64,000 bases of DNA from CAIWHR01 sp963713275 (GCA_963713275.1 CAVQLG010000007.1:186001-250000), one strand, 5' to 3'. Positions 18,092-27,562 are shown, numbered from the stretch's first letter. The notes: generated by a model from the sequence alone, not told the origin. Made by a program: numbers and translations.

Positions 18092-19415
18092 GCATGCGGT
18101 GACGATGAACACGACGCGACGGTCGATCGCGTCCGTCGCGTCGTCGCGGCCGTTGCCCACCAGCGTTGCGCGCGAGCCTACTCCGTAGGCGATCGTGCGC
18201 TGGCGCAACGCCGGGTTCTGGCGCTCCAGTTCACTCTTGACATACTCCGCGCGGAGCTGCGACAGCCTTTCGTTCAGCGGCTCGGGTCCCGTCGCGCTGG
18301 TGTTGCCAACGATTTCCAGGCACGCCGGACCCGTCGCTGCGCGGGCCGCGATCTCCTTGAGCCACATCGGATAGGCGCCGCTCACCCTGGTGTCGGCGAT
18401 GAAGGACGTCGATCCCGGGCGAAACAGGATCATGGTCGCCAGTCGCTTCGACTCGAGCCCGAAATCGACGATGTCGCCGAACGCCTCGGCGGCCTGCGTG
18501 CCGCGACCCAACTTCCAGCTTGCCTGATAGATCCCGTTGAGAACCCGCAGCTGCCTGCCGCCGCTGGTGCGCGCAGCGTCCTGGAACAGCGCGAGCGCGT
18601 CGGCATAGCGGCCCAGGTCGTACGCGTCGATGGCATCGCTGATCATGCTCGCGACCAGAATCCGATCCACATAGGCGGCATTGATGGGGTCCCCGGCCCG
18701 CGTGCCCTGGCAGGTTCGCACGTAGCCCAGCGTCGCGGGATCCTCGGTCCAGGCCGGAGCGTCCTGGAAATAGGCGAGCGGCGTGCTGTCGACACCGTCC
18801 ATTTGCGCAAACGCGAGCCCCTTGCTTACCAGCTTCCCGGTCTTGAGGTCGGCCAAGGCGAGGCAGATGCGATAGGCCTCGCGCTTCCCCGCCGTCTGGC
18901 GTTGGTTGTTGACGCCGGTGAAGGTTCCGATCAGCACCAACGGGCTCTTGGCGACGTTCGCGCTCGAGAACTTCCGGACTTCGAAGCGCGGGTACTTCTC
19001 CCGGATCAGCGCCGCCAGTCGGTTGCCTATCAACTGGGTCGCGCGGGTCTGCGCGCCGGTGACGCCATCGATCAGCGGATCGATGACGAGCGGGAAAGTG
19101 GAGGGACTTCCCGGAAGGTCGGCATTGCCGAGCAGCGCATTGGCCGCGTTGAGGACGGCCTGGTCGAACGGCACGATAGGCGGTGGCGGCGGGGCAGGCG
19201 CGGGCGTCGCGGCCGGTGCCGGCGGGGTCTGCGGAGCTGGCGCACTCGCCACGGTGGGGGCTGCGGCTGGGGAAGTCGAAGCGGCCTCGGGCGTCGACGG
19301 TCGACGGGTAGAGAGCGTCGTAATAGCCGGTGCAAGAAACCAGCAATCCCAGAATCGATAACAGGGACGCGGTGCGCGAGAGCTTCAACCTGTCGATCAG
19401 GTGCTTGGAGATCAT
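18089..19415 (-). CDS. OmpA C-terminal-domain lipoprotein, apparent one-base frameshift
   Basis: About 441 residues when one extra base is skipped. The start at 19415 has a strong ribosome site (CTAGGAGG) and encodes a lipoprotein signal SLLSILGLLVSC. After about 19340 the good coding continues one base further on: STRRPSTPEAASTS, a Pro/Ala-rich linker, a FlgO-like domain (IREKYPRFEVRKFSS, SPLVLIGTFTG), and a C-terminal OmpA/peptidoglycan-binding domain with EIVGNTSATGPEPLNERLSQ and DDATDAIDRRVVF. Such proteins tie the outer membrane to peptidoglycan. If no frameshift exists, a GTG at 19252 would give a signal-less form, which is less likely. Confidence 0.72.
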
Positions 19416-19951
19416 CGTATGCCCTCCTAGGAGAACCAGAGAAACGCAATCGCTCCTGGACCGGCCTGCGGCTGCAGCCGTCGTGCCGAGCGGCTGCGCG
19501 GCCTCGCCGCGCGGCGGTTCGGGTACCGACGGCGATGGCAGCACAGGCCACGACCAAGCTTGCGAAGTGCACCACACGCGGACGAAGACTCTAGCACAGC
19601 ATGGCGTGGAGGCTCCCTCGGGCTCGCGGGCCGCCCGGCATTGCCCTTCCGCGCGAATGGAATCCGCGTCGCTCCGTCGCGCGATTGCCTTGCGCACGAA
19701 TCACCCGCACACCGGCCAAGCGATTGACACGCCAGGGCCCCGCCTTACAATCCCCCCAGCCACCACCTGCCCGGCGGTGCGGTTCAACGAGGCCCATTCA
19801 CCGCAACGACGCCTCGTCTTTCGGTGCCCCGCGTCGGCGGACAGATGTCGTGCTCGGGTATTCCCTTCGCCGCGCCGCGGTGCCGAACCGACCCCGCCGT
19901 CGGGGTGTCGACAGCATGTTGCGGCACGACGCTCTTTCCGGGGTGCTCCGC
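19416..19951. other. Intergenic, divergent, between the lipoprotein and TIR genes
   Basis: 536 bases without a credible gene. It carries one strong rightward promoter (see 19724-19751). The remaining sequence is GC-rich with no clear repeat or RNA. Confidence 0.5.
19724..19751 (+). promoter_or_regulatory. Sigma70-type promoter upstream of the TIR gene
   Basis: TTGACA at 19724-19729 and TACAAT at 19746-19751 with 16 bases between them, the best consensus promoter in this part of the window. It would give a leader of about 195 bases before the TIR start at 19952. Confidence 0.55.
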
Positions 19952-20989
19952 ATGACCGACATCTTTCTGAGCTATAGCGAAAAGGATCGCGAGACTGCGC
20001 GTCGCGTCGCGGCGTTTCTGGAAGCGGCGGGCTGGTCGGTGTGGTGGGATCGCAGGATTCCGGCCGGCGAGAGCTGGCGCAGCGTCCTGGACGACGCGCT
20101 CCGAAGCATGCGCTGCATGGTTGTCCTTTGGTCGGAGCATTCGGTGCAGAGCGAGTGGGTGTGCGAAGAAGCATCCGAAGGACGCCGCCTCGACAAGCTC
20201 GTGCCGGTCTTGATCGACCGGGTGAGGCCGCCGGCGGGTTTTCGCGAGATCCAGGCCGCCGATCTCGTGGGCTGGGATGGCTCCGCCGCTTTTCCCGCCG
20301 CGCAAGAGCTCGTTCGCGATCTTGCCGATCGGCTGGGCAAGCCGCCCCCCAGTGACGAGGCAAGGGCCAGGCCCGCTGCGGCTGGCACGGAAGCAGGCGG
20401 TGCGCGGGCCGTCGCGCCAGAAGGACGCGAAGCTCTGGCGACCTCGGGCGCCGGCCCGCGCATGACCCCGGCAGGGCACGGCGACCGACTGTGGCGCTTC
20501 GCGCCCTGGGGGGTCGCCGCCGCGTTGGCGCTCGCTGCCGCGAGCTACTTCCTGTTTACGCAGCAGGCACGCCGCGACGCTGCGACGCCAGGCACGCGGG
20601 TGCCGCCTGCCACGGAATACGCCGCACCGGCCAGGCAGGCTCCGGGGGAGAAGGTCAAGGTCGCGCCCGACGTAGACCGGGTGCAGCGGCCGCCCGATGT
20701 TCGGGAATCGCCGGCTCCGGCCGCGGTCGCCGTCCCGACGCCCGCACCCGCAACGGGATCTCCGCCGCGCGCCAAGGAGGTTGTCCGCGAGCGCGTCGCC
20801 CCGAGGACGACCGAGACCTCGCCGCCCGAGCTCGGTGGCGTGGGTGCAGCGCGCACCCCCAGGACTCCGGCCGGCTCGGCGAGCAGCGCTGCGGCCGCGC
20901 GCTGCAGCGACCTGCTGCAGGAGTTGCAGCTCGGCGAGGTGCTCTCCGAGGAGAAGCAGGCGTGGTTCGACAGGGAGTGCAAACGCTAG
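19952..20989 (+). CDS. Membrane-anchored TIR-domain protein
   Basis: 345 residues. Residues 1-135 form a bacterial TIR domain: FLSYSEKDRETARRVAAFLE, GWSVWWDRRIPAGESWR, VVLWSEHSVQSEWVCEEASE. The glutamate at position 73, four residues after the conserved Trp, is in the place of the NADase catalytic Glu, so NAD cleavage is possible. A membrane helix spans about residues 184-202, followed by a Pro/Ala-rich linker and a short C-terminal motif with two cysteines, ARCSDLLQELQLGEVLSEEK through DREC. Bacterial TIR proteins act in signalling or phage defence; no partner gene is adjacent in an operon. Upstream ATGs would add unlike sequence. Confidence 0.85.
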   Translation: MTDIFLSYSEKDRETARRVAAFLEAAGWSVWWDRRIPAGESWRSVLDDALRSMRCMVVLWSEHSVQSEWVCEEASEGRRLDKLVPVLIDRVRPPAGFREIQAADLVGWDGSAAFPAAQELVRDLADRLGKPPPSDEARARPAAAGTEAGGARAVAPEGREALATSGAGPRMTPAGHGDRLWRFAPWGVAAALALAAASYFLFTQQARRDAATPGTRVPPATEYAAPARQAPGEKVKVAPDVDRVQRPPDVRESPAPAAVAVPTPAPATGSPPRAKEVVRERVAPRTTETSPPELGGVGAARTPRTPAGSASSAAAARCSDLLQELQLGEVLSEEKQAWFDRECKR

Positions 20990-21329
20990 CCTGCTGCGCG
21001 CGGGCGACGCGTCGACGACCGCGCGCGCGACCGTCGGCGCGCCGCTCCGGTCGCCATCACCCGCAGGGCGATTGGCAAGGGAATATTCACGGTGCAATGA
21101 CGTTCGCGCCGCCGCATAATGCGTCGCGATTCGGGCAGCATCGAATCTCGAAGCGAAACGCGAAGACGCAAGTTGCGGGGTGCTTGGCCGCGGCGTCGTG
21201 GAGGCAGCGACATGCGCAGCTCGGGCATGGAGGGCGACCGGTGCGAACCGATCATGCCGTGCGCCCTGCACGATTCCAGCGGCGGCGTACGGAGTCGCCG
21301 CTGCGGTCGAGGCGCTCGTCGGGTGAAGC

Positions 21330-21343
21330 CCACATACATGTGG
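21330..21343. promoter_or_regulatory. Palindromic possible operator
   Basis: CCACATACATGTGG is a perfect inverted repeat (CCACAT-AC-ATGTGG), 44 bases upstream of the predicted -35 box of the cluster. It could bind a dimeric regulator, but no regulator gene is in the cluster. Confidence 0.35.
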
Positions 21344-21386
21344 CGGTCACAGGGTCTTCGCGTGCATTTGATCGGAGCTGCGGGCA

Positions 21387-21415
21387 TTGACCGACCTCCC
21401 CTTCGAGCATAGAGT
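21387..21415 (+). promoter_or_regulatory. Predicted promoter of the central cluster
   Basis: TTGACC at 21387-21392 and TAGAGT at 21410-21415, spacing 17. It is the only good sigma70-like pair seen before the first gene and would leave a leader of about 200 bases. Confidence 0.45.
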
Positions 21416-21624
21416 GCACTGCGCCGGGTAACGGCGCTGCCGTGTCGTCTTGTCCGAGTGGGGTTGCACGATGATGGCTTTCGTGCACGCGAGGACCACC
21501 GGCTCGGCAGGGGAGCGAACGCGCGGTCACGAAGTTCGCAGCGATCATTGGAGCGCAGGCGGCACCGGCGTTCGCCGACCTGGATACCTAAACGAGTGCC
21601 GCTGGCCGTCGAGAGAGGTGTGGC

Positions 21625-23679
21625 ATGGGTCTTCGGAATTTCTACCAGGGTTTGACCGTCTTCGGGTCGGTCATCAGCGTCGATCCGCAAGGACCTTCCT
21701 TCTGCCTGCGCGCGCGCAGCGGGGACGTCTTCGATGTGTTCGTCGGGCCCGAGACCTATTACCGGGTCGTCAGCAATCTCGACGGCGTGAATCGTGACCG
21801 GGTGAAGGAGCCCGGGAACGCCGGCGCGGGTGACGACATCCGGTACCGGTTGGTCAAGTACATCCAGGTCGACCGCGCGGTCGCGGTCTCCGGCGTCTAT
21901 CAGGAGAACGGGAACGACACCCGGTTCGAGGCGAGAACCATCAGTCTGGTGCATTCCGAACCGGGCCGCTTTGTCTTTGAAGAGACCCATTGGTGGATCT
22001 CGCAAACCATGCAGATGGCGGACCGGATCCTCGATCATCTGTTCGACGCCCGCCGCAGCTACACGATCGACGACTTCTCCAAGTTCTACCAGACCCAGCT
22101 CAACATTCTGGGGCAGCCCGTCGACGATACGACCCAGGAATGCGCCGTGTTGTCGCGACTGATCTATGACTTGTCGTCGGCCTATCTGCTGACGGGGGCA
22201 GATCGGTATTTCCTCGCGGCCAAGGCGGCTGTCGCCTACCTGCAGGGCGCCTTCCGCAGCCTGTCGCACGACGGCGAGTACTGCTTCTGGGCGTTCGGGC
22301 GCAGGCGCAACCTGCAGGGCGAGAAAGGCGAGTATCTGCTGATCGCTTCGGAAGGTCCGGACGACCGCGGCACGCTTCCGCTCTACGAGCAGATCTACGC
22401 GCTCGCTGGCCTCACCCAGTTCTACCGCATCACCCTCGACCTGGATGTGCTGGAGGATATTCGCCGCACCATCAACACCTTCGAGGCCTTCTACCACGAT
22501 GCGCCGGACGCGGTGAACAAGGGGTTCGCCGGCAAGGGTGGCTACTACTCGCACATCGATCCGGTGACGATGCGCCCGGACGTCGACCAGCTGGGCAACA
22601 ACAAGTCCCAGAAGAACTGGAACTCGGTCGGTGACCACATCCCTGCCTACCTCGTCAACTTGATCCTCACGCTCGACCCGCTGCCGCAAGGCAGCGCACG
22701 GCCGATGCTCGAGGATCTGCTGCAGCGTTGCTGGGGCATCCTCGAAGAGACCTCCGAGCTGATCGTCGAGAAGTTCCCCGACCCGCAGTCGGATTACGTG
22801 AACGAGCGCTTCACGGCCGAATGGAAGCCGATTCACGACTACCGCTGGCAGCAGAACCGAGCGGTGGTCGGCCACAACCTCAAGATCGCCTGGAACCTGA
22901 CGCGCTGCGCCTACTACTTCCAGACCCGCGCGTGGCGGTTGCGCAACAGCGGGAAGTCCGTGGAGGCCATCGCCTTTGACCAGCGCGCGAACAAGGCGCT
23001 CGATCTGGCTCGCCGGCTGGGGAACAAGATGGGAGAGCTGGGTCTGGACAAGATCCGCGGGGGTGTCTTCGACTGCGTTGAACGCAACCCGTCCCACAAC
23101 ATGCCGACCCAGTTCGTGTGGGAGGCGACCAAGGATTTCTGGCAGCAGGAGCAGGGCATCCTCGCCTATCTGATCCTTCATGGCGCCACGGCGAACGACA
23201 AGCAGTTCCTGCAGTTGGCGCGCGAGTGCTCGACGTTCTGGAACACGTTCTTCCTGGACCACGAGCGGCAGGGCTATTTCTTCCGGGTTACCGAGAACGG
23301 AGTCCCGGTCCTTGCCGGGGAGTACGGCCGCAAGAGCGGGCACGCGATCGGGTATCACGCCTTCGAGCTGGCCTATCTCGCCCATGTCTACACCCGGACC
23401 TTCGTCGCCGCAGGCCGGGAAGCCGACAACGGCTTCTGCATCTACTTCAAGGTGCAACCGAACCCGGATCAGACGTCGATCAACGTGCTGCCCGACTTCA
23501 TGCCGCCGGGCAAGCTCGAGATCGCCCGAATCCGCGCCAACGGCGTCGATGTCACTCGGGAGCGCAAGCCCGCCAACGCGAACGACTTCCAGGTCTCGCT
23601 GAAGGACTTGGTCGGAAACGTCAAGGACGGGATGATCGAACTGGCGGTGGAATTCCGCGGGCTCGCGCCGACGTCTTGA
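21625..23679 (+). CDS. Three-part AGE-fold (N-acylglucosamine 2-epimerase-like) protein
   Basis: 684 residues. Residues about 1-115 form a beta-rich domain of unknown type (FGSVISVDPQGPSFCLRARS). Residues about 130-600 are an alpha6/alpha6 barrel of AGE type, with YLLIASEGPDDRGTLPLYEQ, IHDYRWQQNRAVVGHNLKIA, DFWQQEQGILAYLILHG and SGHAIGYHAFELAYLAHVYT supplying His, Glu and Arg residues where AGE epimerases have them. The last 70 residues look like a small Ig-like beta domain. It has no signal peptide, so it acts in the cytosol. A sugar epimerase or isomerase, or a hydrolase of the same fold, is likely; the substrate is unknown. It is the first gene of the cluster, after a GAGAGAGG ribosome site. 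Confidence 0.75.
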   Translation: MGLRNFYQGLTVFGSVISVDPQGPSFCLRARSGDVFDVFVGPETYYRVVSNLDGVNRDRVKEPGNAGAGDDIRYRLVKYIQVDRAVAVSGVYQENGNDTRFEARTISLVHSEPGRFVFEETHWWISQTMQMADRILDHLFDARRSYTIDDFSKFYQTQLNILGQPVDDTTQECAVLSRLIYDLSSAYLLTGADRYFLAAKAAVAYLQGAFRSLSHDGEYCFWAFGRRRNLQGEKGEYLLIASEGPDDRGTLPLYEQIYALAGLTQFYRITLDLDVLEDIRRTINTFEAFYHDAPDAVNKGFAGKGGYYSHIDPVTMRPDVDQLGNNKSQKNWNSVGDHIPAYLVNLILTLDPLPQGSARPMLEDLLQRCWGILEETSELIVEKFPDPQSDYVNERFTAEWKPIHDYRWQQNRAVVGHNLKIAWNLTRCAYYFQTRAWRLRNSGKSVEAIAFDQRANKALDLARRLGNKMGELGLDKIRGGVFDCVERNPSHNMPTQFVWEATKDFWQQEQGILAYLILHGATANDKQFLQLARECSTFWNTFFLDHERQGYFFRVTENGVPVLAGEYGRKSGHAIGYHAFELAYLAHVYTRTFVAAGREADNGFCIYFKVQPNPDQTSINVLPDFMPPGKLEIARIRANGVDVTRERKPANANDFQVSLKDLVGNVKDGMIELAVEFRGLAPTS

Positions 23680-23718
23680 GGCGTCTCGAAGCCAGCCCGC
23701 GCAATCAGGAGGACTGCT

Positions 23719-25296
23719 ATGAGCAAGCAACCCTTGGCCAACAAGAAGATCGCGCTTCTGATCGAGGCCCAGTTCATCCCGCACGAGATCAGGACGTATC
23801 AGGAGCGCTTCGCGGCCTACGGGGCCACCGTCGAGCTGGTCTCGCGGCTGTGGGGAAACCCGAGCCTGCGGGTCTATTCGACGGTGGAGCCGGGCGTCGT
23901 CGACGCAGTGGAATGGCTGGAGGCGACGGTCGATGTCGAGCGGGTCAGCCCGAGCGACTACGCCGCCGTCATCATCGTGGCGAATTATCCGAGCGTGCGA
24001 CTGCGTTGGAACGAAAACGCTGCGGTCTCGGCCAGTCCGGCCGCGGCGGCGCGTTCGGCGCCGGCGGTGACCTTCTTTCGCAATGCGATGCACGACCGGG
24101 ACGTCGTGAAGGGCGCGCCCTGCCACGGCCTCTGGCTGCTGACGCCCTCGCCTGACGCGCTGGCCGGCCGCCGGGTGACCTGCAATCCAGTGCTGCTCGC
24201 CGACGTCGTCAACGCTGGCGCCAGTTTCGTGCCCGCGCCGACCGCCGAACCGTGGGACCGGCACGTGGTCACCGACGACGACCTGGTCACCAGCACCTCG
24301 GCGCACAACCCGGAGGTCTGTGCGCGGTTCGTGGACGCGGTCAAGGACGCCATTCTTGCGCGGCCCGCGGCGAAGGCGGCCCGCGCCAAGGCTGCGAGCG
24401 CGGCGGCGCCGGGGCCGGCGACCAACGTCAAGCCGACCAGGCGGCGCATTCTGATCATGTTGTCGGAATGGGGCTACTGGGGCGAGGAGCTGGTGGGTCC
24501 CCTTGGTGAATTCGACCGGGTCGGCTACGAGGTCGATTTCTGCACCCCCAACGGGCGGCGCCCGAACGCGATCCCGGTGAGCATGGACGCCGACTTCTTC
24601 GACCCCCCGCTCAATCGGCCGGTCACCGCGCGGGAGATGGCCGAGCGGGTCCGCGAGATCGACGATCCGGGCACGGCGCAAGGCAAGCGGCTGGACCAGC
24701 CGATCAGCCTCGCCGACTGGTTCCCGGAACGGCCTTACTTCTCGGACACTGCCTTCGTGCGCAAGCTCGAGGCGTACAACTGGGCGCTGGAAGGGGCCGA
24801 GCGGCGCATCGCGCGCTACGACGCGGTCCTGATCGTCGGCGGCTCCGGCCCGATCGTCGATCTGGCCAACAATCAGCGGGTTCACGATCTGATCCTCGCC
24901 TTCCTTCGGGCCGGCAAACCGGTTGGCGCCGAATGCTACGGGGTCACCTGCCTCGCGTTCGCCCGCGACATGAACCTGAGGCAGAGCATCATCCGGGGCA
25001 AGCACGTCACCGGCCATTGCCTTGAATACGACTACAAGGACGGCACCGCCTTCGTCGAGGCGCGCGGACGGTTCCTGCAGTTCAACATGGGGCCGCCTCC
25101 CTATCCGCTGGAGTTCATCCTCCGTGATGCCACCGGTCCCGACGGCGGGTATCACGGCAACTTCGGGCACCCGACGAGCGTGATCGTCGACTACCCGTTC
25201 ATCACCGGCCGCTCGACCCCGGACAGCATTCTGACCGGGCAGAAGATGATCGAAGTCCTCGACGGCGCCCCGCCCCTGCGCCGCTGGGGATGGTAG
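23719..25296 (+). CDS. Tandem DJ-1/PfpI domain protein
   Basis: 525 residues with two DJ-1/PfpI domains. The first (about 8-215) has the elbow GAPCHGLWLL with Cys135 and the closing VVTDDDLVTSTSAHNPE, as in PfpI/YhbO-type proteins. An Ala/Lys-rich linker follows. The second (about 235-520) is of the larger Hsp31-like kind with EWGYWGEELVGPLGEF, VLIVGGSGPIVDLANNQRVH and AECYGVTCLAF (Cys406). Both cysteines are intact, so glyoxalase III-like, deglycase-like or hydratase activity is possible. It starts 39 bases after the AGE-fold gene with an AGGAGG ribosome site. Fusion of two different DJ-1 types in one chain is unusual. Confidence 0.82.
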   Translation: MSKQPLANKKIALLIEAQFIPHEIRTYQERFAAYGATVELVSRLWGNPSLRVYSTVEPGVVDAVEWLEATVDVERVSPSDYAAVIIVANYPSVRLRWNENAAVSASPAAAARSAPAVTFFRNAMHDRDVVKGAPCHGLWLLTPSPDALAGRRVTCNPVLLADVVNAGASFVPAPTAEPWDRHVVTDDDLVTSTSAHNPEVCARFVDAVKDAILARPAAKAARAKAASAAAPGPATNVKPTRRRILIMLSEWGYWGEELVGPLGEFDRVGYEVDFCTPNGRRPNAIPVSMDADFFDPPLNRPVTAREMAERVREIDDPGTAQGKRLDQPISLADWFPERPYFSDTAFVRKLEAYNWALEGAERRIARYDAVLIVGGSGPIVDLANNQRVHDLILAFLRAGKPVGAECYGVTCLAFARDMNLRQSIIRGKHVTGHCLEYDYKDGTAFVEARGRFLQFNMGPPPYPLEFILRDATGPDGGYHGNFGHPTSVIVDYPFITGRSTPDSILTGQKMIEVLDGAPPLRRWGW

Positions 25297-25315
25297 ACGC
25301 AGCGGGACACGCGCA

Positions 25316-26998
25316 GTGGCGACCTACAGCGGACATTACAAGCTGCTGGCCCAGCTTCAGGCTGACGGCCTGACGACGGTCTTCGGCAATCCGGGCTCCA
25401 GCGAGGAGGCGCTGCTCGACGAAATCGGCCGCACGCCTGCGATCCGCTACATCCTCGGCCTGCAGGAGGCGGCGCTGGCGCTGATGGCCAGCGGCTATGC
25501 AATGGCGACGCACCGGCCGACGGTGCTGCAGCTGCATTGCAGCGTCGGGGTCGGCAACACGCTTGGCAGTCTCTATCACGCGTTCCGCAAGCAGCGCGCG
25601 CCGCTGGTCGTGATCGCGGGCGAGGCCAGCGTCGCGGCCGACGCGCTGGACGCGCATATGGCGCTCGACCTCGTGACTTTCGCCCGGCCGGTGACCAAGT
25701 ATGCTGCCCGGGCAATCCACTCGGGCAGCGTGCTGCGCCTGCTGCGGCGCTGCATCAAGATCGCGGCGACGCCGCCGTTCGGTCCGACGTTTCTCGCCGT
25801 GCCGCAGGACGTCCTCGACGCGGTCAACGATGAGCTGGTGGTCCCCACGGTGGTCCCCGAGACGCGATCAGCGCCGGACCCGGCACTGATCGCGCGCGCT
25901 GCGGAGTTGCTGGTCGGCGCCCAGAATCCGGTGATCATCATGGGGGACGGTGTCTCGCACGCGCAGGCGCAGGGTGAACTCGCGATGCTGGCGGAAACGC
26001 TCGGCGCCGGCGTCTGGGGGGCGATGGCCTCCGAGATCAATCTCCCATGGACGCACCCTCTCTTCCGCGGCCTGGCCGGTCACATGTTCGGCAGCACCAG
26101 CCGGTTGACCGTCGCCGACGCCGACGCCGTGGTGATCGTCGGCACTTACGTGTTCCCGGACGTCTTTCCGTTGCTGGAGAGCCCCTTCCGTCCCGACGCC
26201 AAGGTCGTGCACATCGACCTCAACGCCTACGACATCGGCAAGAATCACCCGATCACGCTGGGCCTCGTCAGCGATCCGAAGCCGACGCTGCGCCTGCTGG
26301 CCGAACGGGCGGGCGATCGGATGACCGCGGCCCAGAAGGCGGCCGCGGGTGCGCGCGCCGCGCGGATCGCGACGGACAAGGAGAGTGCGCGCGCTTCGCA
26401 GGTGCAGGCCGACGCCGCCCATCGCGACGCCATTCCCCTGCACATGTCGGCGTTCGCCGAGCGGCTGGCGAAGCAGCTGCCGGACGATGCCATCCTGTTC
26501 GACGAAGCAATCACCAATTCGGCCGCACTCATCCGCTACCTGCCACCGCGCCTGCCCGGGCACCTGTTCCAGACGCCCGGCGGCACGCTGGGCGTGGGCT
26601 TCCCGGGGGCCGTGGGCGTCAAACTGGCCCGTCCAGAGCGAACGGTGGTCGGTTTCAGCGGCGACGGGGGTGCCATGTTCACGCTGCCCGCGCTGTGGAC
26701 GGCGGCGCACTACCGCGTCGGCGCCAAGTTCGTCGTGTGCAACAACCGCAGCTATCGCATTCTGAAAGACAATCTGGTCGTCTATTGGCGGGAGCGGGGC
26801 TGCGGCGCGACCGATTTCCCCGCGCCGTTCGACATCCACGACCCGCAGATCGACTACGTCGCGCTCGCGCAGGGGCTGGGGGTGCCAGGCGTGCGCGTGA
26901 GCCGTCCGGAGGAAATCGAGCCGGCGATCCGCTCGATGCTCGGGCACGACGGCCCGTTCCTGATCGACCTGATTCTCGAGGACGAGGTGCGCCGATGA
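25316..26998 (+). CDS. Thiamine-diphosphate enzyme, benzoylformate decarboxylase/acetolactate synthase-like
   Basis: 560 residues, starting at GTG. The catalytic Glu of the ThDP-activating site is Glu51 (GLQEAALALMASGYAMATH), preceded by VFGNPGSSEEALL as in benzoylformate decarboxylases. The ThDP/Mg motif is GDGG at 449-452 with paired Asn at 476-477. The middle domain (about 190-330) has the Rossmann-like fold of this family. It should decarboxylate a 2-oxoacid or join/cleave C-C bonds; substrate not deducible. Its stop overlaps the next start (ATGA), indicating coupled translation with the first NTF2-like gene. Confidence 0.83.
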   Translation: MATYSGHYKLLAQLQADGLTTVFGNPGSSEEALLDEIGRTPAIRYILGLQEAALALMASGYAMATHRPTVLQLHCSVGVGNTLGSLYHAFRKQRAPLVVIAGEASVAADALDAHMALDLVTFARPVTKYAARAIHSGSVLRLLRRCIKIAATPPFGPTFLAVPQDVLDAVNDELVVPTVVPETRSAPDPALIARAAELLVGAQNPVIIMGDGVSHAQAQGELAMLAETLGAGVWGAMASEINLPWTHPLFRGLAGHMFGSTSRLTVADADAVVIVGTYVFPDVFPLLESPFRPDAKVVHIDLNAYDIGKNHPITLGLVSDPKPTLRLLAERAGDRMTAAQKAAAGARAARIATDKESARASQVQADAAHRDAIPLHMSAFAERLAKQLPDDAILFDEAITNSAALIRYLPPRLPGHLFQTPGGTLGVGFPGAVGVKLARPERTVVGFSGDGGAMFTLPALWTAAHYRVGAKFVVCNNRSYRILKDNLVVYWRERGCGATDFPAPFDIHDPQIDYVALAQGLGVPGVRVSRPEEIEPAIRSMLGHDGPFLIDLILEDEVRR

Positions 26999-27528
26999 GC
27001 GCCGAGCCAGCCGCGGGTCCGGCACCCCTTTCGGCCGCGGAGATCGAACGGTTTGCCGTCGATTGGTACCGCGCCCTCGACCGGCACGCGCCGGTCGAGG
27101 AGGTCGCCCGCATGGTGGCCGACGGGACGACCCGGTTCCGCCGGCCCGTGGCGGCGGGCAGCGCGCAGGCGGGCGCGTCGGAGTTGCTGCCGGCGCCTAC
27201 GCTGGAGTTCGTCCTGCCCGAGGGGGTGCGCACCGGTGCGGCGGCCTTTCGCGAGTGGTATGGCGGCGTGATCGGGATCTTCTTCGACGAAGTCCACAGC
27301 GTCACCGAGGCACGGTGCACGGGAGTACGCGACGGGATCGTCGGCGTAAAGGTCCTGGTCAACTGGCAGGCACGGCGCTGGCGGCCGCCGCATCCGCGCA
27401 GCGAGTGGATCGGCTTCGATGCCGATCAGGACTGGGAGATGGTGCGCGAGGCCGCGACCGGCCAGCCTGTCATCACCCGCTATGTGGTGAACGCATTGCG
27501 CCCGATGCCGGGATCGGCGGCGCTTTGA
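26995..27528 (+). CDS. SnoaL/NTF2-like protein 1
   Basis: 177 residues. The pattern of a long first helix (AEIERFAVDWYRALDRHAP), a curved sheet and IGIFFDEVHSVTEARC plus a C-terminal strand ITRYVVNALRP fits an NTF2-like cone fold. It is longer than its three relatives in the cluster, with an inserted Pro/Arg-rich loop (WQARRWRPPHPRSEW). NTF2-like folds include isomerases, hydratases and cyclases as well as non-catalytic subunits. It overlaps the ThDP gene by four bases. No catalytic residues can be assigned with confidence. Confidence 0.65.
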   Translation: MSAEPAAGPAPLSAAEIERFAVDWYRALDRHAPVEEVARMVADGTTRFRRPVAAGSAQAGASELLPAPTLEFVLPEGVRTGAAAFREWYGGVIGIFFDEVHSVTEARCTGVRDGIVGVKVLVNWQARRWRPPHPRSEWIGFDADQDWEMVREAATGQPVITRYVVNALRPMPGSAAL

Positions 27529-27562
27529 GCAAGTGGTCAAACGACGCGAGGAGGAGAAAGCG

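Larger units (their letters stand above)
20990..21624. other. Intergenic leader of the 21625-33820 cluster
   Basis: 635 bases with no believable gene on either strand; a very long leftward open frame over it is an antisense artefact. It holds a perfect 6+6 palindrome at 21330-21343 and a rightward promoter at 21387-21415. Confidence 0.5.

Noticed and set aside
20990..21624. A small gene before the cluster (for example at 21450)
   Set aside because: The translation is Arg/Gly-rich without ribosome site or domain and overlaps other frames equally well.
20986..25170. A 1394-codon open frame on the minus strand
   Set aside because: It covers the TIR gene's end, the AGE-fold gene and most of the DJ-1 gene antisense and contains no recognisable domain, whereas the + strand genes have intact motifs.
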